NCBI RefSeq assembly: GCF_900239935.1
Contig: NZ_LT965930.1
Location: 79,982 to 143,981 of the forward strand
Direction of reading: 5' to 3'
Length of the DNA stretch: 64,000 nt
From: Pseudoalteromonas carrageenovora IAM 12662
GTDB lineage: Bacteria; Pseudomonadota; Gammaproteobacteria; Enterobacterales; Alteromonadaceae
Part shown: positions 9,750 through 19,252 of the stretch, piece by piece
Layout of the letters: each line of letters opens with the position of its first letter
Position numbering within the stretch: position 1 is the stretch's first letter
Program-made: the position numbers and the translations under genes
The notes under the pieces: model-generated
Database searches by the model: none
Told to the model about the DNA's origin: nothing
What the model saw: the letters and a program-made list of their open reading frames with translations, nothing else

Positions 9750-11369
9750 TTACTGAAATTTCTTTCGGTATATATGCTCTATTTCGCTATAGTATGGTGT
9801 TTTTGGCTTTGGCATGTAGGCTGGCCATTGGATTGGTGAATACACTTTATCACCCGGTATATTTACTGAATCAGGATGGTGTAACCGATAGCTTTCACAT
9901 TGAGTACTTACACAATTTTTACCCCATATATCAAGCACTTCTTTAACTGCTCGCTCAGACTCTGGATATGCACCCTTGTCGTCTGTTTTGGCAATCCAAT
10001 CGAGTAAAATTTGGCGATGACGTAAGAGCTCTTTTTTATACTTAGGCAATGCAGCTAAATTTTTAATTTGGTCAGGGTCTGATTGCAGATCATATAACTC
10101 TTCTACCGGCTTTGTCGGAGAATAGTATGCTGCTTGCACTGGGGTTAGCTTACCTTCTTCATATAAAGCACGAGCCTCTATAGAGTATTGTTTTTTATCG
10201 CGGTATTGCGGTTGAGCGCTCGAAAGCTCTGGATGATATTGGCGTATGTAACGGTATTTTTCAGTTCGTACGCTTCTCGCTCTGTCAAATGTATAATCCA
10301 TTCGATCTTTGGCTGAAATAACGTAATCTCGACCTGAAAACTCTTCAGAAAAAACATTCTTACCGTCATAATAAGAAGGGATGTCAATACCGGCTAAAGC
10401 AAGGCTGGTTGCTGGTATATCTAAACCGCTGATCAAATCATTTCTTACAGCACCTTTACTTTTTAATAGCTCTTTACCTGCAGGCCAACTGATAATTAAA
10501 GGTACTTTTACGCCATCCTCATAAAGCTCCTGTTTGTGGCGAAGTAATAGCATGCCATGATCTGAAAACCAAAAAATTGCAGTGTTTTCTAATATATTAT
10601 TGTCATCTAACTCTTTTAAAATTTGACCTAATTCGATATCAGATAAAACTTGAGTTTTATAATGCTTTGCCCATTCAGCGCGTGTTGCTGGGGTATCTGC
10701 ATAATAAGGTGGAAGCGTCATTTTATCTGGGTCGACTTGAGGAACATCTTTACCCTTAAAGTTATGATGCTTTCCGCCTTGTAGCTGTATCTGACCAAAA
10801 AAAGGTTTATTTTTAAGGCTTTTAGCCCAATCAAATTTAGTGCCGTCATGTGCACCTTGAAAACCCGCTTTTCCTTCGTGAGCATTATAAAGTTTGCTAC
10901 GATCATATTTAAAATTGTAATCATCTTTACCAATATTAAATGTCTGGTATCCAGCATCAACAAACAGCTCTGGAACCGTTTTATATCCTTTTGGTAAAAA
11001 AGTGGCATTGTAACTGGCACGACTAGAACGATGATTCTGAAGGCCCAAGGTTGTTTGATATTGCCCTGTAATTAATGCTGAACGTGTTGCAGAACAGACT
11101 GGAGCGGGCTGGTGTGTATTTGTAAAACGAACGCCTTGATCTGCAAATTTTTTAATATTTGGTGTTGATACAGTGTAATCCCCCCAAGCATTATTCCACG
11201 GATTTTGATCCTCCATATAAATCCACAAAATGTTTGTCGGTTTTTTTTGATTAACTGCTAATTTAGTTTTATCTATATTTTTAATACTTTTTGAGGTATT
11301 CACCTCTACATTAGCGTGTGCGCTAACTGTAATTAGCATTGTTATTGGTAAAAAAATTCTAAGTAACAT
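9750..11369 (-). CDS. S1-type sulfatase, secreted
   Basis: Sulfate ester hydrolase exported by a signal peptide (MLLRIFLPITMLITVSAHA, cut before NVEV). Metal-ligand motifs are YMEDQNPW near residue 51 and WFSDHGMLL. The formylglycine motif is CSATR with Cys92, again lacking the third-position Pro. A conserved LGLQNHRSS segment follows, shared with the 513-residue sulfatase of the right PUL half (IGAQNHRS). The two are probably paralogues of one S1 subfamily; S1_8 is my guess. The C-terminus is the usual small subdomain. The gene sits between the GH2 gene (193 bp upstream) and the GH110 pair. The substrate is inferred from context as a sulfated galactose residue. Confidence 0.88.
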   Translation of the reverse strand: MLLRIFLPITMLITVSAHANVEVNTSKSIKNIDKTKLAVNQKKPTNILWIYMEDQNPWNNAWGDYTVSTPNIKKFADQGVRFTNTHQPAPVCSATRSALITGQYQTTLGLQNHRSSRASYNATFLPKGYKTVPELFVDAGYQTFNIGKDDYNFKYDRSKLYNAHEGKAGFQGAHDGTKFDWAKSLKNKPFFGQIQLQGGKHHNFKGKDVPQVDPDKMTLPPYYADTPATRAEWAKHYKTQVLSDIELGQILKELDDNNILENTAIFWFSDHGMLLLRHKQELYEDGVKVPLIISWPAGKELLKSKGAVRNDLISGLDIPATSLALAGIDIPSYYDGKNVFSEEFSGRDYVISAKDRMDYTFDRARSVRTEKYRYIRQYHPELSSAQPQYRDKKQYSIEARALYEEGKLTPVQAAYYSPTKPVEELYDLQSDPDQIKNLAALPKYKKELLRHRQILLDWIAKTDDKGAYPESERAVKEVLDIWGKNCVSTQCESYRLHHPDSVNIPGDKVYSPIQWPAYMPKPKTPYYSEIEHIYRKKFQ

Positions 11370-11562
11370 AAAAGGCCTTTTATAAAAAACGATACAAACA
11401 ATTAAATGTATCGATATATTGAAATACAGAACCGTTTGTTATTTCCATCCAAGAAAACATTCCTCAGCTAACTACTCTAAGGTAATGCTTTTCCCTTCCA
11501 CTATTAATCAGCCAATCGCAGCTAGGCAAATATTGGCTACCTCTGCAACACGGGCTATCTGC

Positions 11563-14055
11563 TTACTGGCTAACTAATACAACTGAACTTGAAATTAATT
11601 TTTCTGCACTAGCAGTCACTTTTATTTCCCCAGCCATGCCTTTATTACTTTTAACTATTAACATAGCCTTACCGTAAAAGGCATGGCGATAATCAGCTTG
11701 AAATGGGGCTGTTGTTGCCGAATCACCATTTCCAACCGCAATAATTTCACCAGCACCTTCTACTTTAAAATTGATTTTATTATCGGCATCAGGAACTAAA
11801 TTACCGTCAGTGTCTGTAATCTCCACGGTGATATAAGATAGATCATAACCATCTGCGCTCAGCACTTTTCTATCAGGGGATAGCGCTATTTGAGCTGCTT
11901 TATTAGCAGTTTTAATGGTTTTAGCAGAAACCACTTTATTGTTTGTATATGCCACAACTTTAATCTCACCAGGTTGATACTCAACGTCCCAACGCAGCCG
12001 ATAAGGAGAATCAAAGTATTTAACCGACTTGTCGTAACGTAGGCTGACTGGTAAGCGTACTTTATCTTCACCTTTTCGTTTTCTTCCTTGAGATTGACCA
12101 TTTACAAATAATTCAACCTCTTCAGCATTTGTATATGCAAAAACGGGGATTGTTTCACCAACTTTTTCGGACCAATTCCAATGTGGTAATACGTGTACCA
12201 TTGGTTTGTCTGTCCACTGGCTTTGGTAAAGGTAGAATCTATCTTTTTTAAATCCAACTAAATCAACAGCCCCAAATGATGAACTTCGTGCTGGCCAATC
12301 TTGATTCCAATAAAACTTATTTCCATGATCACGCCCACCGTAAGGCGTAGGCTCGCCAATATAGTCAAAACCTGTCCATATATACTCGCCCATAACACTT
12401 GGATTATTTTTTAAATTTTCGAATTCTAGATCAGGGATATAAGCCCAAGGAGGGGTGATCACATCAAAACTTGTGACATATTTAGACTCATGCTTATTAT
12501 ATTTCTCAATCGGGAAATGATACACACCACGTGTACTGACAACAGATGATGTCTCCGTTCCAACAATTATCCAATCGGGGTGTGCCTGCTTAATTTCTTG
12601 ATATTTATAAGCCTTATAATTTAGACCCACAATATCCATTTCTTGCGCCATGCCTTTATCTATAAAGTCAGGGTACATGCTCAAGCCATTGGTTACTAAG
12701 CGAGTAGGGTCTTCGTCATGTGCAATACGCTGTAAATTTTTAGCAACTTTCCAACCGTCATCTTTACGCTGTTCCATAACCTCATTACCAATACTCCACA
12801 TGATTACTGAAGGGTTATTACGGTATTGTTTGATCATGTCTCGTAAATCACGGTCATGCCACTGTTCAAAATCCTTATTGTATCCATTTACTACAGCAGG
12901 TTTTTCAATTTCCCACATATCGAAAGCTTCAACTTGCAATAAAATACCCATTTTATCAGCTAATTCAACTAGTTCTGGTGATGGAGGGTTATGAGAAGTT
13001 CTAACAGAGTTAGCACCCATTTCTTTCATTATTTCTAGCTTTCTTTCGATAGCACGCGTATTAACAATAGCACCTAGCGGCCCATTGTCGTGGTGTAAAC
13101 AAACCCCCTGAATTTGAACCCTTCGGTCATTGAGCCAAAAGCCATCATCTGCTTTAAACTCAATTTTTCGAACACCTAACGGTACAGAATTAACATCAAC
13201 AGCGTTACCATCTTTTACAACGGTAGTAACTACCGTATATCTATATGGATCTTCAGTGTCCCATAACCTAGGTTGACTAATTTTAAGTTGCTGTTGGATT
13301 TTGTGTTCACTATTTGCGGGTAATATAGTGTTTTGAGCCACTTCATCTACCACAACACCCTCAGCTGATTTTATACTTGTTTTTATAACAACAGGTTGAG
13401 ACGATTTTTCGGTATTAATAACCGTGGTTTTGTAATCGACAATTGCTTTATCTTTTGTAATTGTTGGAGTTGAAACAAATGTTTCCCACTGTTTGATATG
13501 CACTTTGTCGTTAATCTCAAGCCAGGTATTACGATAAATACCAGCCCCAGAGTACCAACGAGCTGAATAGTTTTCAGGTGATAACTTTACTGAAATCACA
13601 TTTTCATCGCCTGGGCTGTTCAGATAAGGCGTGATATCAAATTCAAAAGCAATATACCCAAATGGCCGACTAATAACTTTATTTCCATTAACAAAAACCT
13701 CAGTGTTCGACATTGCGCCATCAAAGGTAATAGAAACTGATTTGCCAAGGGTCGATTTTGGTAAAGTAAAATGCTTTCTGTACCAAGCTGTTCCAAATAC
13801 AGGCAGACCACCATTTCTGGCGCTATACGCCTTATCAAATGGTCCCTCAATAGCCCAATCGTGCGGTAAGTCTAACTTTCTCCATCTTGAATCTTCAAAT
13901 TCACTCTTAGCCGCATCAATATGATCACCTTTAGAGAATAACCATCCACTATTAAAGCTTACTCTATCATCATTGGCCCAAGAGCTTGCACTGATAATAC
14001 TCAGTAGCATAATTAATACTCTCAACGGCCTAAATTTATTTATTTTAAAGTTCAA
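11563..14055 (-). CDS. GH2 family beta-galactosidase, secreted
   Basis: Retaining exo-beta-galactosidase, proposed to remove beta-1,4-linked galactose after GH110 action. Domains in order are signal peptide, GH2 sugar-binding (WRKLDLPHDWAIEGPF), immunoglobulin-like, TIM barrel and C-terminal DUF4982/Big-like modules. The acid/base Glu is in MWSIGNEV and the nucleophile Glu probably in IVGTETSS. Frame-open sequence extends to a TTG at 14079. I prefer the TTG at 14055, preceded by AGGAA with acceptable spacing, because it gives a clean signal peptide (K/R-rich, then VLIMLLSIISASSWA). An ATG at 14010 would shorten it. A perfect LacI-type operator lies 25 bp upstream at 14081-14096, so this is the best-supported regulated promoter in the left half. 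About 830 residues is normal for GH2. Confidence 0.9.
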   Translation of the reverse strand: MNFKINKFRPLRVLIMLLSIISASSWANDDRVSFNSGWLFSKGDHIDAAKSEFEDSRWRKLDLPHDWAIEGPFDKAYSARNGGLPVFGTAWYRKHFTLPKSTLGKSVSITFDGAMSNTEVFVNGNKVISRPFGYIAFEFDITPYLNSPGDENVISVKLSPENYSARWYSGAGIYRNTWLEINDKVHIKQWETFVSTPTITKDKAIVDYKTTVINTEKSSQPVVIKTSIKSAEGVVVDEVAQNTILPANSEHKIQQQLKISQPRLWDTEDPYRYTVVTTVVKDGNAVDVNSVPLGVRKIEFKADDGFWLNDRRVQIQGVCLHHDNGPLGAIVNTRAIERKLEIMKEMGANSVRTSHNPPSPELVELADKMGILLQVEAFDMWEIEKPAVVNGYNKDFEQWHDRDLRDMIKQYRNNPSVIMWSIGNEVMEQRKDDGWKVAKNLQRIAHDEDPTRLVTNGLSMYPDFIDKGMAQEMDIVGLNYKAYKYQEIKQAHPDWIIVGTETSSVVSTRGVYHFPIEKYNKHESKYVTSFDVITPPWAYIPDLEFENLKNNPSVMGEYIWTGFDYIGEPTPYGGRDHGNKFYWNQDWPARSSSFGAVDLVGFKKDRFYLYQSQWTDKPMVHVLPHWNWSEKVGETIPVFAYTNAEEVELFVNGQSQGRKRKGEDKVRLPVSLRYDKSVKYFDSPYRLRWDVEYQPGEIKVVAYTNNKVVSAKTIKTANKAAQIALSPDRKVLSADGYDLSYITVEITDTDGNLVPDADNKINFKVEGAGEIIAVGNGDSATTAPFQADYRHAFYGKAMLIVKSNKGMAGEIKVTASAEKLISSSVVLVSQ

Positions 14056-14080
14056 AATATCATTCCTACATCGACTCAAA

Positions 14081-14096
14081 GGGATAACGTTATCCC
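14081..14096. promoter_or_regulatory. LacI-family operator before the GH2 gene
   Basis: GGGATAACGTTATCCC is a perfect 16-bp palindrome with the central CG typical of LacI/GalR operators. It lies between the GH2 start and the minus-strand lacI-type gene, and related copies occur at 15387, 54961 and 60558. No gene lies in 14097-14320, which is AT-rich. Confidence 0.85.
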
Positions 14097-14320
14097 TAAA
14101 AGTTAATCTTAATAGTGATGAATGTCAACATTACATTAACCAATTAAAAACCTATAAACTATAAGTTATTGATTTATATTGCTTAGAACCTAAATAGAGA
14201 ATAAATATTTACAAAACATTACATTGGTGAATACACACGATAGAGGGGTATCGAAACCCCTCAATAGGAAGGTAAATAAACTGGGTAGAGAATAATTAAT
14301 TTAAAATTAGTTTAAGAGCG

Positions 14321-15346
14321 CTAAATATTAATTTCTTTAACTGATTGACGTTCAACCAATGTAGGCATGAACAAATGTGTTCTTTGAACAATGTTTTCTT
14401 TTTCTAATGTCATTTGTAACGATAGACTTGTCGCGTATTCAGACATCTCAATAATAGGATAGCGAATAGTAGTCAGGGCAGGACGGCATTTGTGTGCTAT
14501 ATCAAGATCATCAAACCCGATAACTGACACATCCTCAGGCACTCTTTTACCAAAATTAAATAAAGCGTTCATAAGACAAACGGCCATTTCATCGTTATAT
14601 GCAACTATAGCTGTAAACTTTGCATCTCTCTTATACAGCTCTTTAACGGCATAGATACAATACTCTTCGATGTTTGTAAAAATCTCTTTAGCTGAATCGC
14701 GTTCAATAATATTACTTTGAGGTATTGGGATACCTTTTGATTGAAAAAACTGGCTTACACCTTGAATTCGCTCTTCTTGATCATCATTTAGCCTTAAGCT
14801 AACTATAGCGATATCTCTGTGACCTTTACTGTATAGATAATCTGCAGTCATACGGCCCCCAGATACATTATCAAGCCAAACACATCTAGATGCTAATTCA
14901 GGTATAAATCGGTTTATAAATACCAACCCAGGGATTTTTTCTGCTAGCTCTTTCAAAGATTCAACGGAGCCGGATTTACTATGTAAAATAACATTTTCAC
15001 AACCATGCTCTCGAAATGAGTTGATAGCATCAATTTCGTGCTCAGGATCGTTATGCGAATTTCGCATCATCACTTGAAATGACTTTTTCCTAGCAGCTTT
15101 TTCAGCCCCAAAAGCTATAGAACCAAAAAACGGCTTGTGAAGTGCTGGAGTTACAATACCAACTAATTCAGACCTCCTGCTGACTAATGCTCTAGCGTTA
15201 GTATTAGGTCTATAACCCATTTCATCGATTACTTTTTGTACTTTAGCTCTGCATTTCTTACCTACCTTCCCCTCCCCACGCACTACTCGAGAAACAGTTG
15301 AAGGTGAAACATCAGCTACGCGCGCAACATCCTTTATTGTTACCAT
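14321..15346 (-). CDS. LacI/GalR-family transcriptional regulator
   Basis: DNA-binding repressor or activator that probably controls the galactan locus. The N-terminal helix-turn-helix (VTIKDVARVADVSPSTVSRVVRG) and hinge helix (NTNARALVSRRS) are classical. A periplasmic-binding-protein-like sensor domain follows, including IAIVSLRLNDDQEERIQG and VIGFDDLDIAHKCRPALTTI. At 341 residues it is normal length. It is divergent from the MFS transporter gene, with an operator at 15387-15402 between them, so autoregulation is likely. The effector is probably galactose or a short galactan oligosaccharide (inference). The same palindrome occurs upstream of genes 40 kb away in the right PUL half. Confidence 0.93.
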   Translation of the reverse strand: MVTIKDVARVADVSPSTVSRVVRGEGKVGKKCRAKVQKVIDEMGYRPNTNARALVSRRSELVGIVTPALHKPFFGSIAFGAEKAARKKSFQVMMRNSHNDPEHEIDAINSFREHGCENVILHSKSGSVESLKELAEKIPGLVFINRFIPELASRCVWLDNVSGGRMTADYLYSKGHRDIAIVSLRLNDDQEERIQGVSQFFQSKGIPIPQSNIIERDSAKEIFTNIEEYCIYAVKELYKRDAKFTAIVAYNDEMAVCLMNALFNFGKRVPEDVSVIGFDDLDIAHKCRPALTTIRYPIIEMSEYATSLSLQMTLEKENIVQRTHLFMPTLVERQSVKEINI

Positions 15347-15386
15347 TTAGTTCAAATTCTCCGAGAATAGTTAAGGTAAATAAATT

Positions 15387-15402
15387 ATGCTAACGTTATC
15401 CC
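15387..15402. promoter_or_regulatory. LacI-family operator between regulator and transporter
   Basis: ATGCTAACGTTATCCC matches the perfect site at 14081 in its core TAACGTTATCCC, while the left outer half is degenerate. It lies in the divergent intergenic region of the lacI-type and MFS genes. Confidence 0.7.
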
Positions 15403-15487
15403 ATAATTTATCCCTTTTCAAATAAAAAATTAATATACCATCTGTCTTAAATTAAAGTACAAGCTGGTGAAGTATTAGAGAGATACT

Positions 15488-16882
15488 ATGTTTCAATCAA
15501 AAAATGAAGATGCGCTACTTAAACATAAAATATTGTTAGGGATTGGTTTTTTAGGCATTTTCTTTTCTCACCAAGGTATTGGAATCTTAGCCATACCATA
15601 TTATCAAATGACATTAGGTGTAGATCCTTTTTTCTTAGCTCTGGCGATAAAAGCTCCTGTACTAGTAGCTAGTTTTATTTCCCCATTAGTTGGTTATTGG
15701 TCAGATAAATTACAAACGCCTTACGGTAGAAGAAGACCTTTTTTATTCGTATTTCCTTGGTTATCTTGTATCGCATTTGGTTTAATTTGGATGGTGCCTG
15801 TGCAATGGAATGAACCATTACAACTATATTATTTTTCATTGATGGCTCTTTTGTTTTATGTATTTAATACATTTTGGACTTTACCAATGAAATGCTTAGC
15901 GTATGAGGCTTCTGACAGCTACCACGAACGGACTAAGGTGATGGCTTTTGTAACTTATTTTTTGAAATTAGGCGGGATTACATACCATTGGATTTTTCCT
16001 TTAGCAAAACTTAGTATCTTTGGAGGGGTAATTTTAGGTATGCAATATGTTGGCTGGGGTGTTGCCATAATTTGCTTAGGTTGCTTTGGGATGCTCCCAG
16101 CCCTCTTCCTTAAAGAGCGTGATTATAAAAAAACAGAAATAAATAAAAAGCTACCTTTATTGTCAAGTATGAAAGCAATTATTAAAAATAAAAATATGAA
16201 AATATTACTTATTTTGATTGCAGTGCAGTTGACAGTTGGTAGCTTTGCCGCAAGTATGGATTATTATGTATTAGTATATTATATGAACGATGGTAACGTT
16301 TTAGCAGGCGCGACCTCAAAAGGAATACTGTCTAGTTCATATGCAATTGCAGGTCTAGTCGCAATATATATATTGACTAAACTTTCAACACGTATTGGAA
16401 AAGTAAATACCATAAAATGGTCTTACAGAATTACAATTATTGGTGGAATCGCCAAGTGGTTTATCTATCAACCTGGTAATGATTGGTGGTTAATTCTAGA
16501 TGCCATATTATGTTGCTCAATTTGGCCTTGTATCGGTGTAATTATTTCTTCTATGATTGCTGATCAGATGGATGTAGATGAGCTTGAAAATAACGCCCGC
16601 AGAGAGGGGCTATTCGCTTCTTTACAGTATTGGATCATCGCAATTGCAAGCACAATAGCTACAATTGGTTCTGGACTAGCTCTCAATTTAATCGGCTTCG
16701 AAGCATTATTAGGGGTAAACCAGTCAACTACCTCAATTTTATTTATGAGAGTTATTTTGGTTGTTGGTACAGTAGGCTCTGCAATCGTAGGTTATTTTTT
16801 TATTAAAAAATATAATCTAGATGAAGAAAAATTTGAAAAAATAAAACAACAACTGAAAGATAAGCGTGAATCGATAATTTAA
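15488..16882 (+). CDS. GPH/MFS-type sugar transporter
   Basis: Inner-membrane sugar:cation symporter with about 12 hydrophobic segments over 464 residues. The loop 2-3 signature is GYWSDKLQTPYGRRRPF (residues about 75-91), as in the glycoside-pentoside-hexuronide family and SLC45-like carriers. A helix-rich C-terminal tail (YNLDEEKFEKIKQQLKDKR) is cytoplasmic. It is divergent from the LacI-type regulator and preceded by an operator. It probably imports galactose or a galactobiose released in the periplasm. The right PUL half also encodes an SSS symporter, so the locus has two inner-membrane sugar routes. Confidence 0.88.
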   Translation: MFQSKNEDALLKHKILLGIGFLGIFFSHQGIGILAIPYYQMTLGVDPFFLALAIKAPVLVASFISPLVGYWSDKLQTPYGRRRPFLFVFPWLSCIAFGLIWMVPVQWNEPLQLYYFSLMALLFYVFNTFWTLPMKCLAYEASDSYHERTKVMAFVTYFLKLGGITYHWIFPLAKLSIFGGVILGMQYVGWGVAIICLGCFGMLPALFLKERDYKKTEINKKLPLLSSMKAIIKNKNMKILLILIAVQLTVGSFAASMDYYVLVYYMNDGNVLAGATSKGILSSSYAIAGLVAIYILTKLSTRIGKVNTIKWSYRITIIGGIAKWFIYQPGNDWWLILDAILCCSIWPCIGVIISSMIADQMDVDELENNARREGLFASLQYWIIAIASTIATIGSGLALNLIGFEALLGVNQSTTSILFMRVILVVGTVGSAIVGYFFIKKYNLDEEKFEKIKQQLKDKRESII

Positions 16883-17000
16883 AAATTAGGGCAATAACAC
16901 TCAAAACACATTTTATCAGGATGATAACTTGTACTAGCTCATATCTGTTCTGGTAGTTTGGTCACATCCCCCTGACAGACTGCAATGAGCGTGAAGCCAA

Positions 17001-17180
17001 CGGTCGGATAAACTCGTTTTTGGACAAAATGAGTTAGAGCCGAAGGACGGCTCTGTGCCAGCGGACACTCAAGCGTAACTCGTTTCTGCCCCTTTATGAG
17101 TTAACGCAAATACTCTATAGGTCGGCTTTGAGCGAAGCAGTCAATCAAAAGTTTTGATGTCTGAAGTCAAGATTTGATCC
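17001..17180. repeat. Dispersed intergenic repeat with AGAGCCG hairpin
   Basis: Contains CGGTCGGATAAACTCG (17001-17016) and the hairpin AGAGCCG-AAGGA-CGGCTCT (17036-17054), then GTGCC and GCGGAC. The hairpin block recurs at 40709-40727, the first block at 29408-29425. The segment 17152-17180 recurs with three changes at 62600-62628. It looks like a REP/MITE-type family spread over the window's accessory boundaries. It fills the gap after the MFS transporter. Confidence 0.75.
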
Positions 17181-17455
17181 TCGTTGGCTTTTTCAAAACG
17201 AATGGGCACGAGCTTTTGTAATAGTGGCAACACAAGCGAAGGCTCAGAGCGATTATCAACCCAAACAACGGCATTTGCACTACTCAGCGCTCTCACCAAT
17301 GCGTTAACAGGGGTTATATCGTCGAAATACGCATCAGGCGAAAAACAATATAACTCAAGCGGCTTAACTACCGCGTTATTGTTGTTTGATAGTTTTTCCC
17401 TAACACGATGAGTGGATGAGCTTTTTATCCAATCCGAGCTTAAGCAAAAGCGCAT
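17141..17455 (-). CDS. Hypothetical protein, possibly a gene remnant
   Basis: I do not recognise this 104-residue frame. A short basic N-terminus is followed by a region that could form an alpha/beta fold (ALVRALSSANAVVWVDNRSEPSLVLPLLQKLVPIRFEKA). The last residues (TSDIKTFD) are encoded by the dispersed repeat at 17152-17180, so the original 3' end has probably been replaced. A weak GGA lies 8 nt before the ATG. It is either a truncated gene or a chance frame. Confidence 0.35.
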   Translation of the reverse strand: MRFCLSSDWIKSSSTHRVREKLSNNNNAVVKPLELYCFSPDAYFDDITPVNALVRALSSANAVVWVDNRSEPSLVLPLLQKLVPIRFEKANEDQILTSDIKTFD

Positions 17456-17569
17456 TTATTAAATCCATGTACTTCACTGAGTACCAAATTAAAATAGCGT
17501 CATATTTTTATCGTGCATTATTAGGTACATTAAAACAATAGGTATTTGGATGAATTACCAGCGATTGCG

Positions 17570-17875
17570 CTATGCAGTATGAGTAAGTAATTTAATCCAT
17601 TCATCTGCGTTTGACACAATGAATTGATATTTATTGCCATCTTTTAATACGAGTTCAATTGCATCATGTGTATAAGGCAAAATACCCGCAACTTTACCAG
17701 TGCACTTACTCACTTTTATAATTTCACGCCGTGAAAACGTATAAGGCCCTAACCCAAATTGTGCATTAAACGGTGCAAAATGAATATCAGTGTTGGTTAG
17801 CCAAAATTTGCCGTCGGCTTTAATCGCCCCTTGTTGAATCGTGGCGGTTGTCGATTTGATTGTTATTGCTTGCAT
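17570..17875 (-). CDS. Small GRAM/PH-like domain protein
   Basis: A 101-residue protein without signal peptide or membrane segment. The pattern of alternating beta strands with FWLTNTDIHFAPFNAQFGLGPYTFSRREIIKV and ELVLKDGNKYQFIVSNADEWIKLL resembles bacterial GRAM-type domains: strands, then a C-terminal helix carrying W. Function is unknown; such domains bind lipids or serve as scaffolds. The start has AAAGGAA at good spacing. It lies 85 bp downstream of the acyltransferase gene on the same strand, so the two might be co-expressed with membrane modification. Confidence 0.7.
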   Translation of the reverse strand: MQAITIKSTTATIQQGAIKADGKFWLTNTDIHFAPFNAQFGLGPYTFSRREIIKVSKCTGKVAGILPYTHDAIELVLKDGNKYQFIVSNADEWIKLLTHTA

Positions 17876-17960
17876 AATAATATTCCTTTATGTAGCTATT
17901 AATGTGTCAGTTTTGTCACTTTTAAGTCATTACCAAGTGACGACATTTAAGCTGACTGTA

Positions 17961-19115
17961 TTACCTTTTCTTGGTTCGCCTACCGTTAAGTAATGCGCCC
18001 AACCACTTATTTTTAACTAATAATAAATAACTTATTTGACCTATAAGTAATGTAACCACCACGCTAACTATAAACTTTACTAAAACTGGCAAATTAGTAT
18101 TAATCAATGGAATCTGAATATAAATCAATACCGGCACATGTATCAAGTAAACCCAATATGACGCATTTGAAATGCTGCGGCTGAGCTTACTTTGGTGATT
18201 TAAAAAACGATGGCCAAGTAAAAACGTTATGGCGGTTAACAAAATAACACTCAGTCCTTGTGATAAAACATGCAATACATGTAGCTCTCCCGCTGCGGCA
18301 AAATAACCTGTTGTTGCGGCGGCAATCACTTCATCTAAGCTTGGTGCGGCTGGTAATAAAGAAAAGTAACCAGTCAGTGATATTGCAACACCCAAAATAA
18401 GAGGCCATAAGTACTTATGATATGACCAAATGAGCAGCTGTTTTTTATAAAGTCCCACTCCTAACCAATAAAAACTGCCGTAAAAACCATACGACCATAA
18501 CTGTGGCGTGAGTTTATCAGGAGCAGGAAATGGAATAGATTGCCCCATTAATGAAAACGTTAACGCGATGGGAAGTACAACCCACATAAATAAAGGGTGG
18601 ACGCTAAGCGCATCGAATTTATTGCCTAATAAGTCAGTTGTTTTCAACAACCAGTGAATTAAGCAAAACTGGAATAAGTTCCACAAAAACCATAAGTGCA
18701 TAGTGCTAACAACAGGCTCTTTAATAACTTTAAACACAGCAAAAATCGGCGGTATTGGATTAGCTATACCAGCTCCAAAACTCAAGGCATGGTAGTAAAC
18801 GGCAAAGCTTAACGGTAAAAATACAATAAAAGGCAGTAGAATATGTTTACTGCGATGATGTAAAAAGCGCGCGTTGCTCGATTTATCTATTAAAAGTGCA
18901 CTGCAAAATCCTGCAATAATAAAAAATAACGGCATCCGAAATAAGTGCAGCGTATGCGTAATATAATCAAATAGACCATATGTGCTTGGGTCTGCCGTAA
19001 ACCAAATATTGCTAAAGAACGGACTGTAGGCTAAAGCGGCATGAAATACGATGCCAAGCAATAGCGCGAGGCTGCGTAAATTATCAATGTAATGTAATCG
19101 ACTGTCTTTATTCAT
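17961..19115 (-). CDS. Acyltransferase family 3 (OpgC-like) membrane protein
   Basis: Integral-membrane O-acyltransferase that transfers acyl or succinyl groups to extracytoplasmic glycans or lipids. The N-terminus carries the family signature RLHYIDNLRSLALLLGIVFHAALAYSP, with the catalytic His in VFHAAL. HLFRMPLFFIIAGFCSALLIDK and RHRSKHILLPFIVFLPLS-type segments follow. About ten transmembrane stretches are visible. The frame is open to a TTG at 19127, but the ATG at 19115 starts directly with MNKDSRLHYIDN, the usual start. It is divergent from the histidine kinase gene, with only about 130 bp between them. The substrate cannot be read from sequence. Confidence 0.88.
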   Translation of the reverse strand: MNKDSRLHYIDNLRSLALLLGIVFHAALAYSPFFSNIWFTADPSTYGLFDYITHTLHLFRMPLFFIIAGFCSALLIDKSSNARFLHHRSKHILLPFIVFLPLSFAVYYHALSFGAGIANPIPPIFAVFKVIKEPVVSTMHLWFLWNLFQFCLIHWLLKTTDLLGNKFDALSVHPLFMWVVLPIALTFSLMGQSIPFPAPDKLTPQLWSYGFYGSFYWLGVGLYKKQLLIWSYHKYLWPLILGVAISLTGYFSLLPAAPSLDEVIAAATTGYFAAAGELHVLHVLSQGLSVILLTAITFLLGHRFLNHQSKLSRSISNASYWVYLIHVPVLIYIQIPLINTNLPVLVKFIVSVVVTLLIGQISYLLLVKNKWLGALLNGRRTKKR

Positions 19116-19252
19116 TAATGTGCCCAACTAATTTTTATTAATAAAGCATAAATGAATGAGGCATAATGGCACTAGTCACAAAGCTCATAGCCCGAGCTAT
19201 GACAGATGTCACTGTTTTTACAACGCGAGTTCTGCAATAATTGCTAAAAAAT

